This document shows, one piece after another, positions 1 to 8,037 of a DNA stretch of 29,607 nt. This DNA comes from a virus, in IMG/VR virus record IMGVR_UViG_3300025424_000029, positions 1 to 29,607 of that record; one strand, 5' to 3'. The notes under the pieces are model-generated. The model was not told the DNA's origin. It saw nothing but the letters and a program-made list of their open reading frames with translations, and did no database searches. Positions within the stretch are counted from its first letter, which is position 1, and the number at the start of each line of letters is the position of its first letter. The position numbers were made by a program, and so were the translations under genes.

Positions 1-1
1 T

Positions 2-121
2 ATTGCATTGGGATCACTGATCACTCCTACTAGTAAAGCGCCTAGTAGTGATGGCTGCTGTGAATCAGCCACGTCAGCTCTGTCTGTGAAAGCCGGACAG
101 CTGGAAGCTGTTGCTCTTTAG
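2..121 (+). CDS. Possible 3' end of a plus-strand gene cut by the window edge
   Basis: Frame 2 is open from the first base to a TAG at 119-121, giving 39 residues that end in QLEAVAL. The stretch is visibly richer in G and C than the rest of the window and contains an unusual Cys-Cys pair, and no domain is recognisable. If real, it is the C-terminus of a gene lying upstream of the window and convergent with the minus-strand gene that ends at 138. A frame this short can stay open by chance, so this is a weak call. Confidence 0.22.
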   Translation: MALGSLITPTSKAPSSDGCCESATSALSVKAGQLEAVAL

Positions 122-129
122 ATCAACAG
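12..129. repeat. Cluster of short inverted repeats and one tandem 7-mer
   Basis: GATCACT occurs twice in tandem (12-18, 19-25). Four short inverted repeats follow: CTACTAG/CTAGTAG (27-33, 42-48), GGCTG/CAGCC (53-57, 66-70), CTGTC/GACAG (80-84, 96-100) and CTGTTG/CAACAG (108-113, 124-129). The last spans the gap between a possible plus-strand stop and the minus-strand gene end, so it could help end transcription, but there is no clear T-run. The matches are real; a function is not shown. Confidence 0.35.
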
Positions 130-137
130 TCGTTCAC

Positions 138-476
138 TTAGAAAATTTCATAGCAGGTGCGAATATATTTCATTTCATATCGAGAAAATTCCCAACCAGA
201 ACAAGCATATGATTTCCAGGGTTGATAGCCAAAGCTTGGAACATAGTGCGTTTCATATGCATAGCGTGGATGAAAAACAAACCAAGCATGATAATCTGAA
301 TCACGATCTTGATTCCTATTGCGATCATATTCAAATCTGGGCGCAGGGTGATTGCCCCATTGTTCACGATCATGTCGCTCATGCCGATCCCAATCGTGCC
401 GTTCTTCAGCAGAAACTACCGTTGCGATTGACATAAAAGACATTGCCATTAGAAATAATAGAACTAATTTTTTCAT
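138..476 (-). CDS. Small secreted or periplasmic His/Arg/Asp-rich protein, unknown function
   Basis: This 112-residue protein starts MKKLVLLFLMAMSFMSIA and continues to VVSA, a textbook Sec signal peptide with a probable cleavage near residue 23. The mature part begins with a run dense in His, Asp, Arg and Glu (EERHDWDRHERHD) and becomes rich in Tyr, Trp and Phe towards the end, with two Cys (in YACSGWE and RTCYEIF) that could form a disulphide. The start is placed at the ATG at 476, because AAGGAGA lies at the right distance upstream; a reading frame open to 497 has no such site. A late-promoter core lies about 30 bases upstream, so it is probably made late, independently of the ribonucleotide reductase genes upstream. 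No family was recognised. The His/Asp-rich part could bind metal, but that is a guess. Confidence 0.75.
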   Translation of the reverse strand: MKKLVLLFLMAMSFMSIATVVSAEERHDWDRHERHDREQWGNHPAPRFEYDRNRNQDRDSDYHAWFVFHPRYAYETHYVPSFGYQPWKSYACSGWEFSRYEMKYIRTCYEIF

Positions 477-507
477 TTGAAGTCTCCTTCTACTCAAACT
501 ATACAGT

Positions 508-515
508 TATTTATT
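508..515 (-). promoter_or_regulatory. T4-type late promoter core (AATAAATA)
   Basis: Read on the minus strand this is AATAAATA, 7 of 8 bases of the T4 late consensus TATAAATA. It lies about 30 bases upstream of the start at 476, with the ribosome-binding site in between. The same element recurs before other late genes in this window. Confidence 0.55.
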
Positions 516-534
516 GAACGATCATTGAACGATC
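513..534. repeat. Perfect tandem duplication of an 11-mer
   Basis: ATTGAACGATC occurs twice back to back (513-523 and 524-534). The repeat covers the stop codon of the Sm-like gene and touches the upstream edge of the late promoter at 508-515. It may be a replication-slippage product or a binding site. Confidence 0.8.
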
Positions 535-880
535 AAACAATTAATTTTGAAACACTGGAATTCTTTGCAGGAACTTCTAGTCCAGTTGTATTTGTAATAT
601 AACCATTCTTTGCTTGTTCGCTACTAAGTTGAATTGTCAAACAATGTGACTTTGAAAAAGTCAGTGTAGAGTCTTGGTCAATGCCCAACATATAATAGGG
701 ACTCATCGTGATTCCAGATTGACCAGTGTGATCATTCACAAAAACACTCAAGATCAGTGGTTTTGAAATTGTAATTGTGGTATCATCCTGCGCAATAAAT
801 TTGCCGATCAGTTCATCATTGTTGATAAGTTTAATAGAGATGATGTCGTTTGCTGCAATCGTCGTTTTCTTAATTAACAT
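533..880 (-). CDS. Sm-like (LSm/Hfq-fold) phage protein
   Basis: This 115-residue protein resembles the Sm-like proteins of T4-like cyanophages, one of which has a published crystal structure as I recall. Residues 12-43 fit an Sm1 motif: a strand with IKLINNDELIGK (hydrophobic-x-L, then Asn/Asp, then Gly at 26), a second strand, DDTTITI, and then KPL. Residues 56-85 (GITMSPYYMLG, DSTLTFSK, CLTIQL) would form the remaining strands. Sm-fold proteins form rings that usually bind U- or A-rich RNA; a role on phage or host RNA is inferred. The start at 880 is preceded by AAAGGAAAA. It lies downstream of glutaredoxin in the reductase operon, 53 bases away. The alternative is another small beta-barrel of different function. 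Confidence 0.7.
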   Translation of the reverse strand: MLIKKTTIAANDIISIKLINNDELIGKFIAQDDTTITISKPLILSVFVNDHTGQSGITMSPYYMLGIDQDSTLTFSKSHCLTIQLSSEQAKNGYITNTTGLEVPAKNSSVSKLIV

Positions 881-933
881 GGTTTTCCTTTTTGATATTC
901 ATCAATTATTTTCAAAAAAGATGTCAAATGCAA

Positions 934-1197
934 TTATTGATTTTGAAAGAATGCTGACAGCTCATCATATCCACCAATATAGCTGGAATTTAACCAGATC
1001 TGCGGAACTGATTTGGCATTTGGCAATTTTTCCAAAAGATCTTCACGGGTGGTATATTGTTGGTTTGGTTTTAGTGGTTTTTCATTGAATCCCGGACTGA
1101 TAATCATTTCCTGATAGGCAATGTTTTTTGAATCCAACAATTTTTTTGCTTGCACGCAATAGGGGCAATTGTCTTTGGAATAGATAATAGCGTTCAT
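934..1197 (-). CDS. nrdC: Glutaredoxin
   Basis: This 87-residue thioredoxin-fold oxidoreductase has the active site CPYC at residues 11-14 (SKDNCPYCVQAKKLL), the cis-proline segment SVPQIW at about 63-68 and the glutathione-binding GGYDEL at about 75-80. These are the standard landmarks of class I glutaredoxins, and the length is typical. It sits immediately downstream of nrdB, and T4 likewise encodes a glutaredoxin-type reductant (NrdC) for its ribonucleotide reductase, so its main job is probably to re-reduce the C-terminal cysteines of NrdA. The start at 1197 has a strong AAGGAGA site upstream. Confidence 0.93.
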   Translation of the reverse strand: MNAIIYSKDNCPYCVQAKKLLDSKNIAYQEMIISPGFNEKPLKPNQQYTTREDLLEKLPNAKSVPQIWLNSSYIGGYDELSAFFQNQ

Positions 1198-1218
1198 GTT
1201 TCTCCTTGGGTTGCTATT

Positions 1219-2313
1219 TTATAAATTTGGTAGAGCTGCATAATCAATTGAATCACTCATCATACCAATAAGATAAGAAGTGTTTTCCATTTCTTGCAAG
1301 GCTGGTTGGCGAGAATTCAAGTTAACATATTTGTTGAACCAGGGAATAGGATTATTTTTGGGAGCTGGTTCATTATATTTGATTCCAATATCTTTTAGTC
1401 TGGTTGCTGCGGTCCAATCAACAAAGTCTCGTAATATTTCTGTGTTTAGTCCAATTACCACACCTTTTTTAAACAAGAATGCAGCCCATTGTTTTTCTTC
1501 TTCAATCACATCAGAATATAGTTGATAGACTTCTGATTTGGCTTCTTGTGCAATAGCAACAAAATCAGGATCTTCTTTAACGACGTTATTGATTATCCAA
1601 GCAGTCCATTCAGTATGTAGTAATTCATCCTGAAGAATCAAACTAATAATGTTGCCATTTCCCGTATAAATTTGATTTTCAACCATGGCAAGTGAGGTTG
1701 CAAAGCTGACCATAAAACGCAGAGCTTCTAGCGCATAGCTAGCATGCAATGCCATCCAAATTGCTCTTTTGTGAGCTATTCGATCTACCGGCATACCAAG
1801 TTCAACTTGACAATTCAATTTATGCAAAGCGTCATAGTAGATCCCAACGTTGGCCGCCATACCAATTATTTCACTGGTGTCATGTATTTTGTTAAATTCA
1901 TCTTTGGGCACATTGTAGATATTTCGGATTATGTGGCTATAGCTTTTCGAATGAATATTAGTTTCAAACATTGACCAAATTAAAACCAGCGATTCCAATT
2001 CAGGAAGTGATACGACAGGTGTAAAAATTTGAACAGGAGCTCGTCCTTGTATGCTGTCTAATGCAGTTTGCCTTAATAAATTACTTGTGAAAATATGTTT
2101 GATTGGTTCACTCGCATCCTTGTGATCAATCTTGTCTCTGGTAAGACTGATTTCTTCGGGTACCCAAAAATAACCTTTTTGAATTTCTTCAAATTTTGCA
2201 ATCTTTGGATATCGGTATTCTTCAAAACGCTGTACCGTAACTGTTCCATCAAGAAACATTTTACGAGACAGGTAATTGGGATTATAACTTAAGTCATAAC
2301 TTTTAGTAGTCAT
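1219..2313 (-). CDS. nrdB: Ribonucleotide reductase class Ia, small (beta, radical) subunit
   Basis: This 364-residue subunit houses the di-iron/tyrosyl radical that starts ribonucleotide reduction in NrdA. By comparison with E. coli NrdB, the iron ligands are D86 (in LDSIQGR), E117, H121, E196 (YALEALRF), E230 and H233 (QDELLH). The radical tyrosine is Y125 (HSKSYSHIIRN). W50 and Y347 occupy positions of the radical-transfer path. The C-terminal tail needed for docking is present. One oddity is that the first helix reads E-T-N-I-H, so there are three residues between ligands E117 and H121, whereas E. coli and T4 have two (ETIH). The DNA supports this in frame. Transcription is minus-strand, after nrdA with a 15-base gap; AAGGAAG precedes the start. 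Confidence 0.96.
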   Translation of the reverse strand: MTTKSYDLSYNPNYLSRKMFLDGTVTVQRFEEYRYPKIAKFEEIQKGYFWVPEEISLTRDKIDHKDASEPIKHIFTSNLLRQTALDSIQGRAPVQIFTPVVSLPELESLVLIWSMFETNIHSKSYSHIIRNIYNVPKDEFNKIHDTSEIIGMAANVGIYYDALHKLNCQVELGMPVDRIAHKRAIWMALHASYALEALRFMVSFATSLAMVENQIYTGNGNIISLILQDELLHTEWTAWIINNVVKEDPDFVAIAQEAKSEVYQLYSDVIEEEKQWAAFLFKKGVVIGLNTEILRDFVDWTAATRLKDIGIKYNEPAPKNNPIPWFNKYVNLNSRQPALQEMENTSYLIGMMSDSIDYAALPNL

Positions 2314-2328
2314 AGTCTTCCTTTTAAA

Positions 2329-4668
2329 TTAGAGTTTACACGCAAGACAATCGGAATCATCGTCTTCATAATCGGCAACTGGTAATGTTTGTGCAGTTTC
2401 AATTTGATCACTTTTAATACCAATTTTATTAGTAATATTGTAGTACAGTGTCTTTATTCCCCAATAGTGAGCCATCATTAGGTTCTTAGCAATTAACGTC
2501 GCTGGAATTTTACCATTTTCAAAATATTTGGGTGAATAAAATGTGTTAGTACTTATGCTTTGATCCACATAAGCAGCTAGTACCGCAGCAGTTTTTAGAT
2601 ATTCAATGCAATCAGGTTGATCCCACATTAGTTGATATCGGTTTTTCAATTTTTTATATTCCGGAACTACTTGAACAAATGCACCAGCCTTGCTTTCTTT
2701 GGTTGATATGAGTGCCATGGGAAGTTCAATACCATTTGTGCTATTGATACAGACCGAACTTGATTCGACTGGGGCTATGGCTGATAAGGTAGCATTTCGA
2801 ACACCATATTTTATCATTTGCTGCCGCAATGGTTCCCAATCTAAAATTGGTGTAAAATCTGTTAAATCATTAATTCCCGCATTGCGTTTTTCCCAAGGAA
2901 AAATTCCTTTCCCATAACATGTTCTCGAACTGGCTTGACAAGCACCTCGTTGTTGAGCTAATTCTACAGTTGCTTCAGTTAAAAAGTATGTTTGGTGTTC
3001 CATCCATTTTTTTACTTCAGCGAGTGCATTTTCATCACCATATTTCAAATTACGCTTAGCGTGCCAGTAGGCAAGATTAGTTACTCCAATTCCCAGGGGC
3101 TCATATAACTCATTAGCACGTTTACTTTGTATACTTAGAAAATCTTGATACCCCAATATATTGCTCAAACTTCTAACCAATAATCGGCAGGCTTTTCTCA
3201 TGTCCTGAGGATTTTTAAATTCTCCCCAATTTACAGACCCCAAAGTACACAGGCTTATTATACCATTTTCATCTTCTAATCTCTGAAAAGGCTTGGATGG
3301 CAAACAGATCTCGACACAAAGGTTCGTTTGATATACAGTATCTATCTTACTATCAAACGAACCTTGATTCATTACATTATCTATATTCATCAGATAAATG
3401 CGGCCAGTATCAGTTCGTTCTTTTAACAATCCGTTTTTAATTACTTCTTCAGCACTCAATATTTTTTTACTAATTGCGGGATTCTTTTCATACTCAACAT
3501 ATAGCTTTTCAAATAATGCAGTGTCTTGATAAAAAGCTTCATATAAGTCTGGAACATCATATGGATCAAAAAGAGTTATATTACCACCTTCTTTGAATCT
3601 TCTCCAGAAGAAAGCATTCATAACTACACAATAATCAAATTGCCTAATACGAGTTTCTTCAGTGCCTTGGTTATTTTTTAATACTATAAAGTCTTCAAAT
3701 TGCTTATGCCATATTTGTAAATTAATGGTACAACTAGCATTTCTGATACCACCCTGAGAACAAGAGCGGAGATCACCAAACCATTTTTTCAAAAATGGCA
3801 AAATACCAGTATGTGAAATTTCTCCTTTACGTATTGGTGCACCAACTGATCTAATTTTACTAATATCAAACCCAATACCAGCTCGTTTGGCTGCATATTT
3901 GGCCATCATTTCACCACTAGCAAATATACTATCAAGAGTATCATCTGTAGAAATCAAAACGCAAGACGAAAACTGTTTGGTAGTAGTTCCTAGTCCAGCC
4001 AACACAGGAGTTGCCAACGTAAACTGCCCACTGCTGGCGCAATCATAATAATCCTTAACATACTTTAATCTTTTGCTGGGTTCTTCCATATGAAAAGCTG
4101 TTGCTGCTGCGACTGCATATCGAACCTGTGGCGTTTCATAAATTTTCCCAGTTGAACGATTTTGAACCAAATACTTTTCAGCCAGTTGAGCAATGGCAGC
4201 ATAGGAATAGGATTCGTCCTTATCATGATCAATAAAAAGTTCTATGGTATCCCATTCTTGCTCAGTATACCACGTCAGCAATTCAGGAGTATACATTCCT
4301 GCTTCAATGTTCTTTTTTACAATATCATATAGACGAGGCGGTTGATATTGTCCATAAACTTCTTTTCTTAACATTGATACTTTTTGTCGACCAGCCACAT
4401 ATTGATAATTCACATTGTTTATTTCTGGATTTTCTGATTCATCTATCAAATCCACCATGGCTTTGAGCAGCAGGCGATCAATTGTTTGTGTGCTGATTCC
4501 ATCTTCTAATTGAATTTGAGCTTTGATTTCAATCATACTGGGACTTACTCCATCTATGCCTTGACAACCATAAGCAACCTGTCTTTGAATTTTGCTAATA
4601 TCTAATAATACTCGTTCGCCGTTTCTTTTGGTAACATAAATTTCTCTATTAGTATTAGCTGATTTCAT
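2329..4668 (-). CDS. nrdA: Ribonucleotide reductase class Ia, large (alpha, catalytic) subunit
   Basis: This 779-residue subunit reduces ribonucleoside diphosphates to deoxyribonucleotides for phage DNA synthesis. Residues 10-75 form an ATP-cone (VTKRNGERVLLDISKI at its start), implying that overall activity is regulated by ATP/dATP. Catalytic residues align with E. coli NrdA: C236 (FSSCVLIS) and C474 (SLCTLGSVN) as the redox pair, N449, C451 (the thiyl radical) and E453 in TNLCVEI. The spacing C451-C474 (23 residues) equals that in E. coli. The radical-path Tyr pair is in TLYYNIT. The protein ends CLACKL, giving C774 and C777 as the shuttle cysteines reduced by glutaredoxin, spaced CX2C rather than CX4C as in E. 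coli. It is first in the minus-strand nrdA-nrdB-glutaredoxin run and is intact, with no intein or intron. ACAGGAAAA precedes the start. Confidence 0.97.
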   Translation of the reverse strand: MKSANTNREIYVTKRNGERVLLDISKIQRQVAYGCQGIDGVSPSMIEIKAQIQLEDGISTQTIDRLLLKAMVDLIDESENPEINNVNYQYVAGRQKVSMLRKEVYGQYQPPRLYDIVKKNIEAGMYTPELLTWYTEQEWDTIELFIDHDKDESYSYAAIAQLAEKYLVQNRSTGKIYETPQVRYAVAAATAFHMEEPSKRLKYVKDYYDCASSGQFTLATPVLAGLGTTTKQFSSCVLISTDDTLDSIFASGEMMAKYAAKRAGIGFDISKIRSVGAPIRKGEISHTGILPFLKKWFGDLRSCSQGGIRNASCTINLQIWHKQFEDFIVLKNNQGTEETRIRQFDYCVVMNAFFWRRFKEGGNITLFDPYDVPDLYEAFYQDTALFEKLYVEYEKNPAISKKILSAEEVIKNGLLKERTDTGRIYLMNIDNVMNQGSFDSKIDTVYQTNLCVEICLPSKPFQRLEDENGIISLCTLGSVNWGEFKNPQDMRKACRLLVRSLSNILGYQDFLSIQSKRANELYEPLGIGVTNLAYWHAKRNLKYGDENALAEVKKWMEHQTYFLTEATVELAQQRGACQASSRTCYGKGIFPWEKRNAGINDLTDFTPILDWEPLRQQMIKYGVRNATLSAIAPVESSSVCINSTNGIELPMALISTKESKAGAFVQVVPEYKKLKNRYQLMWDQPDCIEYLKTAAVLAAYVDQSISTNTFYSPKYFENGKIPATLIAKNLMMAHYWGIKTLYYNITNKIGIKSDQIETAQTLPVADYEDDDSDCLACKL

Positions 4669-4750
4669 TTTTCCTGTTCTCTCATCTTCAATAGGTAGAA
4701 TATTTACTGGAGGAAAAAATTAATTCTCCAATAAGTTTATAATTATTTTG

Positions 4751-5209
4751 TCAAGCTATACGGTGCTGTCTATCAGAAAATACATAGGATTGATGTAGTC
4801 TAAAATTGGCTGTTTCATTTGAAAATTCCAATATTTCCTGATATGGCAAGCAGGCCACATAACAATTATCTATTATAACTGCCAGTGATTGGAATGCGCT
4901 AGATTGATCTGATATTAATGACAAATATATGCGGTTGGTCCACACAGTATCGGTGGCATAAACCAAAGTATAGAAAATGGCTAATGCAACACTACTCTCA
5001 TCATACTTGTTGGCAGCAATCATTTGCCAAGGGTCTGGCCAAGTTTCAGGCGCATCCCAATCCAATTGTCGCGCACTCATAATAGGAACAGATCGCCAAA
5101 ATTCAAATGTTTGATCCAGTTGTTCTTTTTCTGGCAATTGGGAAATGGTTTTTCTAAATTGACGCCACTCAGTCTGAATTGTGGCGGGGTCTAATAAAAA
5201 TCTATTCAT
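4751..5209 (-). CDS. Conserved T4-like phage protein beside the tail fibre gene, unknown function
   Basis: This 152-residue soluble protein has a Trp-rich middle (WDAPETWPDPWQMIAANKYDE) and short acidic helices. Its pattern, starting with a helix around EWRQFRKTI, then FWRSVPI, then WP.PW.MI, resembles a small protein I recall from T4-like cyanophages, but I know of no function. It starts one base after the stop of the tail fibre gene, so the two are almost certainly translated together and it may assist fibre folding or attachment. That role is inferred from position only. Confidence 0.8.
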   Translation of the reverse strand: MNRFLLDPATIQTEWRQFRKTISQLPEKEQLDQTFEFWRSVPIMSARQLDWDAPETWPDPWQMIAANKYDESSVALAIFYTLVYATDTVWTNRIYLSLISDQSSAFQSLAVIIDNCYVACLPYQEILEFSNETANFRLHQSYVFSDRQHRIA

Positions 5210-5210
5210 C

Positions 5211-6719
5211 TCAACTTACTCTTATCATTACTGCTGAACCAGATCTGTAAAATTCTCCAATTTGAACATTTCCTGCTGCCGCAGCAGCATCATTTGTAAA
5301 AGAATTGGTCTGTGCCAAACTATTACTTATTATTTTACCAAGTTGTGTCAAACTAATTACCACATTTGATCCAACTGTAAAATCCAAGCTCGCAGTTGAA
5401 TTATTATATTTCACAGTCACATTGCCTAGATTGGTAGCTCCAAACATGTTTCCTTGTGCGTCACCTGAATTAACGGCATTGAAATAAATTCTTTGATTTG
5501 CTGATAAAACAATGGCTGCTTGGTTAATGTCCAAGGTAGCACCAGTTGCATCCCATAATTTGGACCAGTTGCCAACTGGATTATATGCCACATCAGCAGT
5601 TACCAATCCAGTACTAGTAGGTCTGTCATGTATCCAATGTTTTGATAAACTTGCTGTACCAATGTTTCTATTATATGTGGTTTGATTTCCCACTACTGAA
5701 ATATCGAAATTTTGATCCACAAAACTAATCGTTGAACCTGCCAATTGAACATTTGAAATTGCAGCAACTAAGTTGGCTTGCATGATCTGTGTTTTAGGCA
5801 ATGCATCAACATATGTAGCATTGGTATTGGTGCTGGTTTGGGTTCCCGTAACATTCCAAACAGAAACATCACCCTGTCCAGAATGCCAAGTCCTAATGAA
5901 ATTCGCGGCCGCAAAAGTTCTGCCATTTATTGTTGTATTGGCTGAAACATTAATACCACCTGCATAATCATATAATTGGCCGGTCATCGCAGCCGTATCA
6001 AGTGTTCTATTATAGGTGGCTGTTTGGCCAACTAGATTACTGACTCTAACATATTGAGTGGATATGGCTCGGTCCCAGCCTTGATCAAAATATTGACCAA
6101 TGTTTTGCGTTGTATCAGTTACTTCAGAATTGATAACTGCCCTGTTTCTAGCTTGACCAAATCCGCCCAGCACTATTTGTCCAGGTCCCCAGAAGGCCGT
6201 TTGAACCACAGCATTAGCAGACAATGCTGTAACATAACGGCCTTGTGGCACAAAAACAATTTCAGCAGCTTGTTCAGCATATTGCACAGCTATAGTGTTG
6301 TCTGTTGAACCGTCACCTATTGCAGCCCAATCCTTTAAGCTAGGAATATCATGCAATTTATCTTGTTGTGTTCTAAGCTGACCACCTGTTTCAGGAGGGA
6401 CATAGTTAGTAGTTACGCCAGCAGTTGATCCAGTTACGACCAGGTTAGAGATCACAACGTTGGAATTACCAATTGACGTAATATTGATGTTTTGATCAGG
6501 AAGAGTGCCAGCAATTAATTGGCCAGTTATGTTTAACGCACCAGTCGTATCACTATATTGAGTGAGCAATTCGGTGTTTCCTCCGAATCCGGGCCCGTTA
6601 CCTATAAACAATTGACGCGTATCTAGACAAAAGCCCAGTTCGCCTTCATTTAAATTATTGGGAAGATCAGTTCTGAGTCCGCGACGAACTTGAACTCGTG
6701 AAATAGAAACAATAGCCAT
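5211..6719 (-). CDS. Tail fibre/tailspike-type receptor-binding protein
   Basis: This 502-residue protein has two recognisable parts. Residues 5-42 (ISRVQVRRGLRTDLP, then LNEGELGFCLDTRQLFIGNG) match the N-terminal domain shared by the major tropism determinant and many phage fibre proteins. Residues 126-165 contain IPSLKDWAAIGDGSTDNT followed by FVPQGRYV, the opening signature of a pectate-lyase-3-type right-handed beta-helix, as found in tailspikes. The remainder is rich in Asn, Thr, Val and Ser with regularly spaced turns, as expected of beta-helical fibre shafts, and the last 15 residues (QIGEFYRSGSAVMIRVS) look like the closing strand common in marine phage fibres. It has its own late-promoter core at 6740-6747. 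Whether it also cleaves polysaccharide is unknown. Confidence 0.85.
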   Translation of the reverse strand: MAIVSISRVQVRRGLRTDLPNNLNEGELGFCLDTRQLFIGNGPGFGGNTELLTQYSDTTGALNITGQLIAGTLPDQNINITSIGNSNVVISNLVVTGSTAGVTTNYVPPETGGQLRTQQDKLHDIPSLKDWAAIGDGSTDNTIAVQYAEQAAEIVFVPQGRYVTALSANAVVQTAFWGPGQIVLGGFGQARNRAVINSEVTDTTQNIGQYFDQGWDRAISTQYVRVSNLVGQTATYNRTLDTAAMTGQLYDYAGGINVSANTTINGRTFAAANFIRTWHSGQGDVSVWNVTGTQTSTNTNATYVDALPKTQIMQANLVAAISNVQLAGSTISFVDQNFDISVVGNQTTYNRNIGTASLSKHWIHDRPTSTGLVTADVAYNPVGNWSKLWDATGATLDINQAAIVLSANQRIYFNAVNSGDAQGNMFGATNLGNVTVKYNNSTASLDFTVGSNVVISLTQLGKIISNSLAQTNSFTNDAAAAAGNVQIGEFYRSGSAVMIRVS

Positions 6720-6739
6720 TCAATATCCTTTGTATCGGA

Positions 6740-6747
6740 TATTTATG
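6740..6747 (-). promoter_or_regulatory. T4-type late promoter core (CATAAATA)
   Basis: On the minus strand this is CATAAATA, 20 bases upstream of the tail fibre start at 6719. It is overlapped by an inverted repeat, AATATCC/GGATATT (6722-6728 and 6737-6743), which also covers the weak ribosome-binding site AAAGGAT. The repeat could act on DNA, but only part of it would be transcribed. Confidence 0.6.
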
Positions 6748-6748
6748 C

Positions 6749-6994
6749 TTATTTGGCCTGGTTGATCAAATGTTGGCAGCTGATGATGAAAAGAATTTGG
6801 TCTTCTTTGTTCTTAAAATTAACTTGGTCCCATTTTTTTGAAATAAAACAAAGACCACGCACACCAAACGTTTGATAAGTTGATATGTTGTTTCTAGAAA
6901 GCCAACCGTGCAATACTTGTCTGTCACCACTGGCCACAGTCAATCGACCTTTCAATTTGACCGCATGGGGATAGGCTTCTAGTGGAGGCTTCAT
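6749..6994 (-). CDS. Small protein translationally coupled to the AAA+ ATPase, unknown function
   Basis: This 81-residue protein is basic at its start and has no signal peptide or membrane segment. A central stretch (FGVRGLCFISKKW) looks like beta strands, and the C-terminal third (DQILFIISCQHLINQAK) like a helix. No family was recognised. Its ATG overlaps the stop of the ATPase gene by 4 bases (ATGA, 6991-6994), so it should be made in proportion to the ATPase and may bind it. Confidence 0.7.
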   Translation of the reverse strand: MKPPLEAYPHAVKLKGRLTVASGDRQVLHGWLSRNNISTYQTFGVRGLCFISKKWDQVNFKNKEDQILFIISCQHLINQAK

Positions 6995-7986
6995 TGCTGA
7001 CGCTTTTTTTCTACTCGGACTTGAAATGCTTCACTCAATCGACGCCAACCATTTGGACTTGTCTTGACAAATTGGGCCAATTGAAGAACGGTTCTCAAAC
7101 TGAAACTGCGAAAATCTGCATTGCGTTCATGTACATAATCCAGCAAGTCTTGAATCTGCCGGTCAGTCAAATCAAAACTATCGAGCAATCCATGTTTTTC
7201 TACCATGCTCTTAATTCTGCACCAAATTTCTCGTCGAGTATGTAGTGTCAGTGACAAGTAGAGGCTTCTATCCATAAGCGCCGAAAGATGCTTAGCAATT
7301 CCCGCACGATCCTTGTCAATAATCTTTTGAAAATCACAATTGGTAATGAAAATAATCTGACCTTCAAATTCAAAACTCTTGGGCAGACCCAGATCAAGTA
7401 CCGAGTCCGAATGATAACTGATGATGCGAGGATTGTTACCGCTTTCTAGAGCTGCCTTCAACAGATTAACTGAGTTTGAATCATAGAGAATTTGATCACT
7501 GTCATCCAGGATGAGCACTGAATTCAATTCCTTGTTTTCAAACAGTGTCTGGTAGAGTTGATATGCTGAAACAATGCTGCCCGTTACTTTGGTATATTCC
7601 AGGCCATTTTGATGTTTTTCTTTTTCCAAGATCTTTGTAATACCAGCGCTTTTTCCTATACCAGGCGCGCCACTAACAATGAGTGATCGGACGTCTCCTT
7701 GGGCTACACTGTGAGTAATTTCTTCTAGGATCGCAAATCGATCTTCGATTCTAGCAATAATAGCTTCATCCGTTTCCAGTTCTTCAGGAGTGGCATTTGA
7801 CAGGGTTGCATGATATTCAATTGATTGTTCATTGGGAATAGAAACTCGAATCACACCCATTCCAGGTATATCAAAATTACCATACCATCCTTTGGCACCC
7901 AATTTGATTGGACGCAACAGTTGACATTTGACATCTTCAATTGATTGATTTCGATATCGTCCCGATAGAATGGTAACTTCCTGCAT
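6991..7986 (-). CDS. AAA+ ATPase, phage type, unknown target
   Basis: This 331-residue protein has an N-terminal domain of about 70 residues without a clear match, then a AAA+ core. Walker A is GAPGIGKS (106-113), Walker B is SVLILDDSD (156-164), and IIFITNCD (about residues 212-219) fits the sensor-1 strand ending in Asn. A helical lid follows at 260-331 (NADFRSFSLRTVLQLAQF, sensor-2-like Arg). T4-like environmental phages carry comparable stand-alone ATPases, but the target is not known to me; the core also resembles clamp-loader and DnaA/DnaC-type domains only in general. The start at 7986 has AGGAG 10 bases upstream. A sigma-70-type promoter at 8009-8037 suggests early expression, unlike most neighbours. 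Confidence 0.85.
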   Translation of the reverse strand: MQEVTILSGRYRNQSIEDVKCQLLRPIKLGAKGWYGNFDIPGMGVIRVSIPNEQSIEYHATLSNATPEELETDEAIIARIEDRFAILEEITHSVAQGDVRSLIVSGAPGIGKSAGITKILEKEKHQNGLEYTKVTGSIVSAYQLYQTLFENKELNSVLILDDSDQILYDSNSVNLLKAALESGNNPRIISYHSDSVLDLGLPKSFEFEGQIIFITNCDFQKIIDKDRAGIAKHLSALMDRSLYLSLTLHTRREIWCRIKSMVEKHGLLDSFDLTDRQIQDLLDYVHERNADFRSFSLRTVLQLAQFVKTSPNGWRRLSEAFQVRVEKKRQQ

Positions 7987-8008
7987 TTATATTTTCTCCT
8001 ATTGTTTG

Positions 8009-8037
8009 ATTCTAATCGGTGAAAATTGACTTGTCAA
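8009..8037 (-). promoter_or_regulatory. Sigma-70-type (early) promoter with overlapping palindrome
   Basis: On the minus strand, TTGACA (8037-8032) is separated by exactly 17 bases from TAGAAT (8014-8009), so the element matches 6/6 and 5/6 of the bacterial housekeeping promoter. It points at the AAA+ ATPase start at 7986. The -35 box is inside the palindrome AATTGACTTGTCAATT (8024-8039), which could be an operator for a repressor or activator. It is the best host-type promoter I found in the window. Confidence 0.65.

Noticed and set aside
777-1088. 103-codon open frame on the plus strand
   Set aside because: It covers the opposite strand of the Sm-like and glutaredoxin genes, both of which have clear families and start signals.
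4669-4750. Possible promoter before nrdA (TTGACA near 4754, AGTAAATA near 4700)
   Set aside because: TTGACA has no -10 box at a usable distance, and AGTAAATA differs from the late core at a conserved position. No promoter is called.
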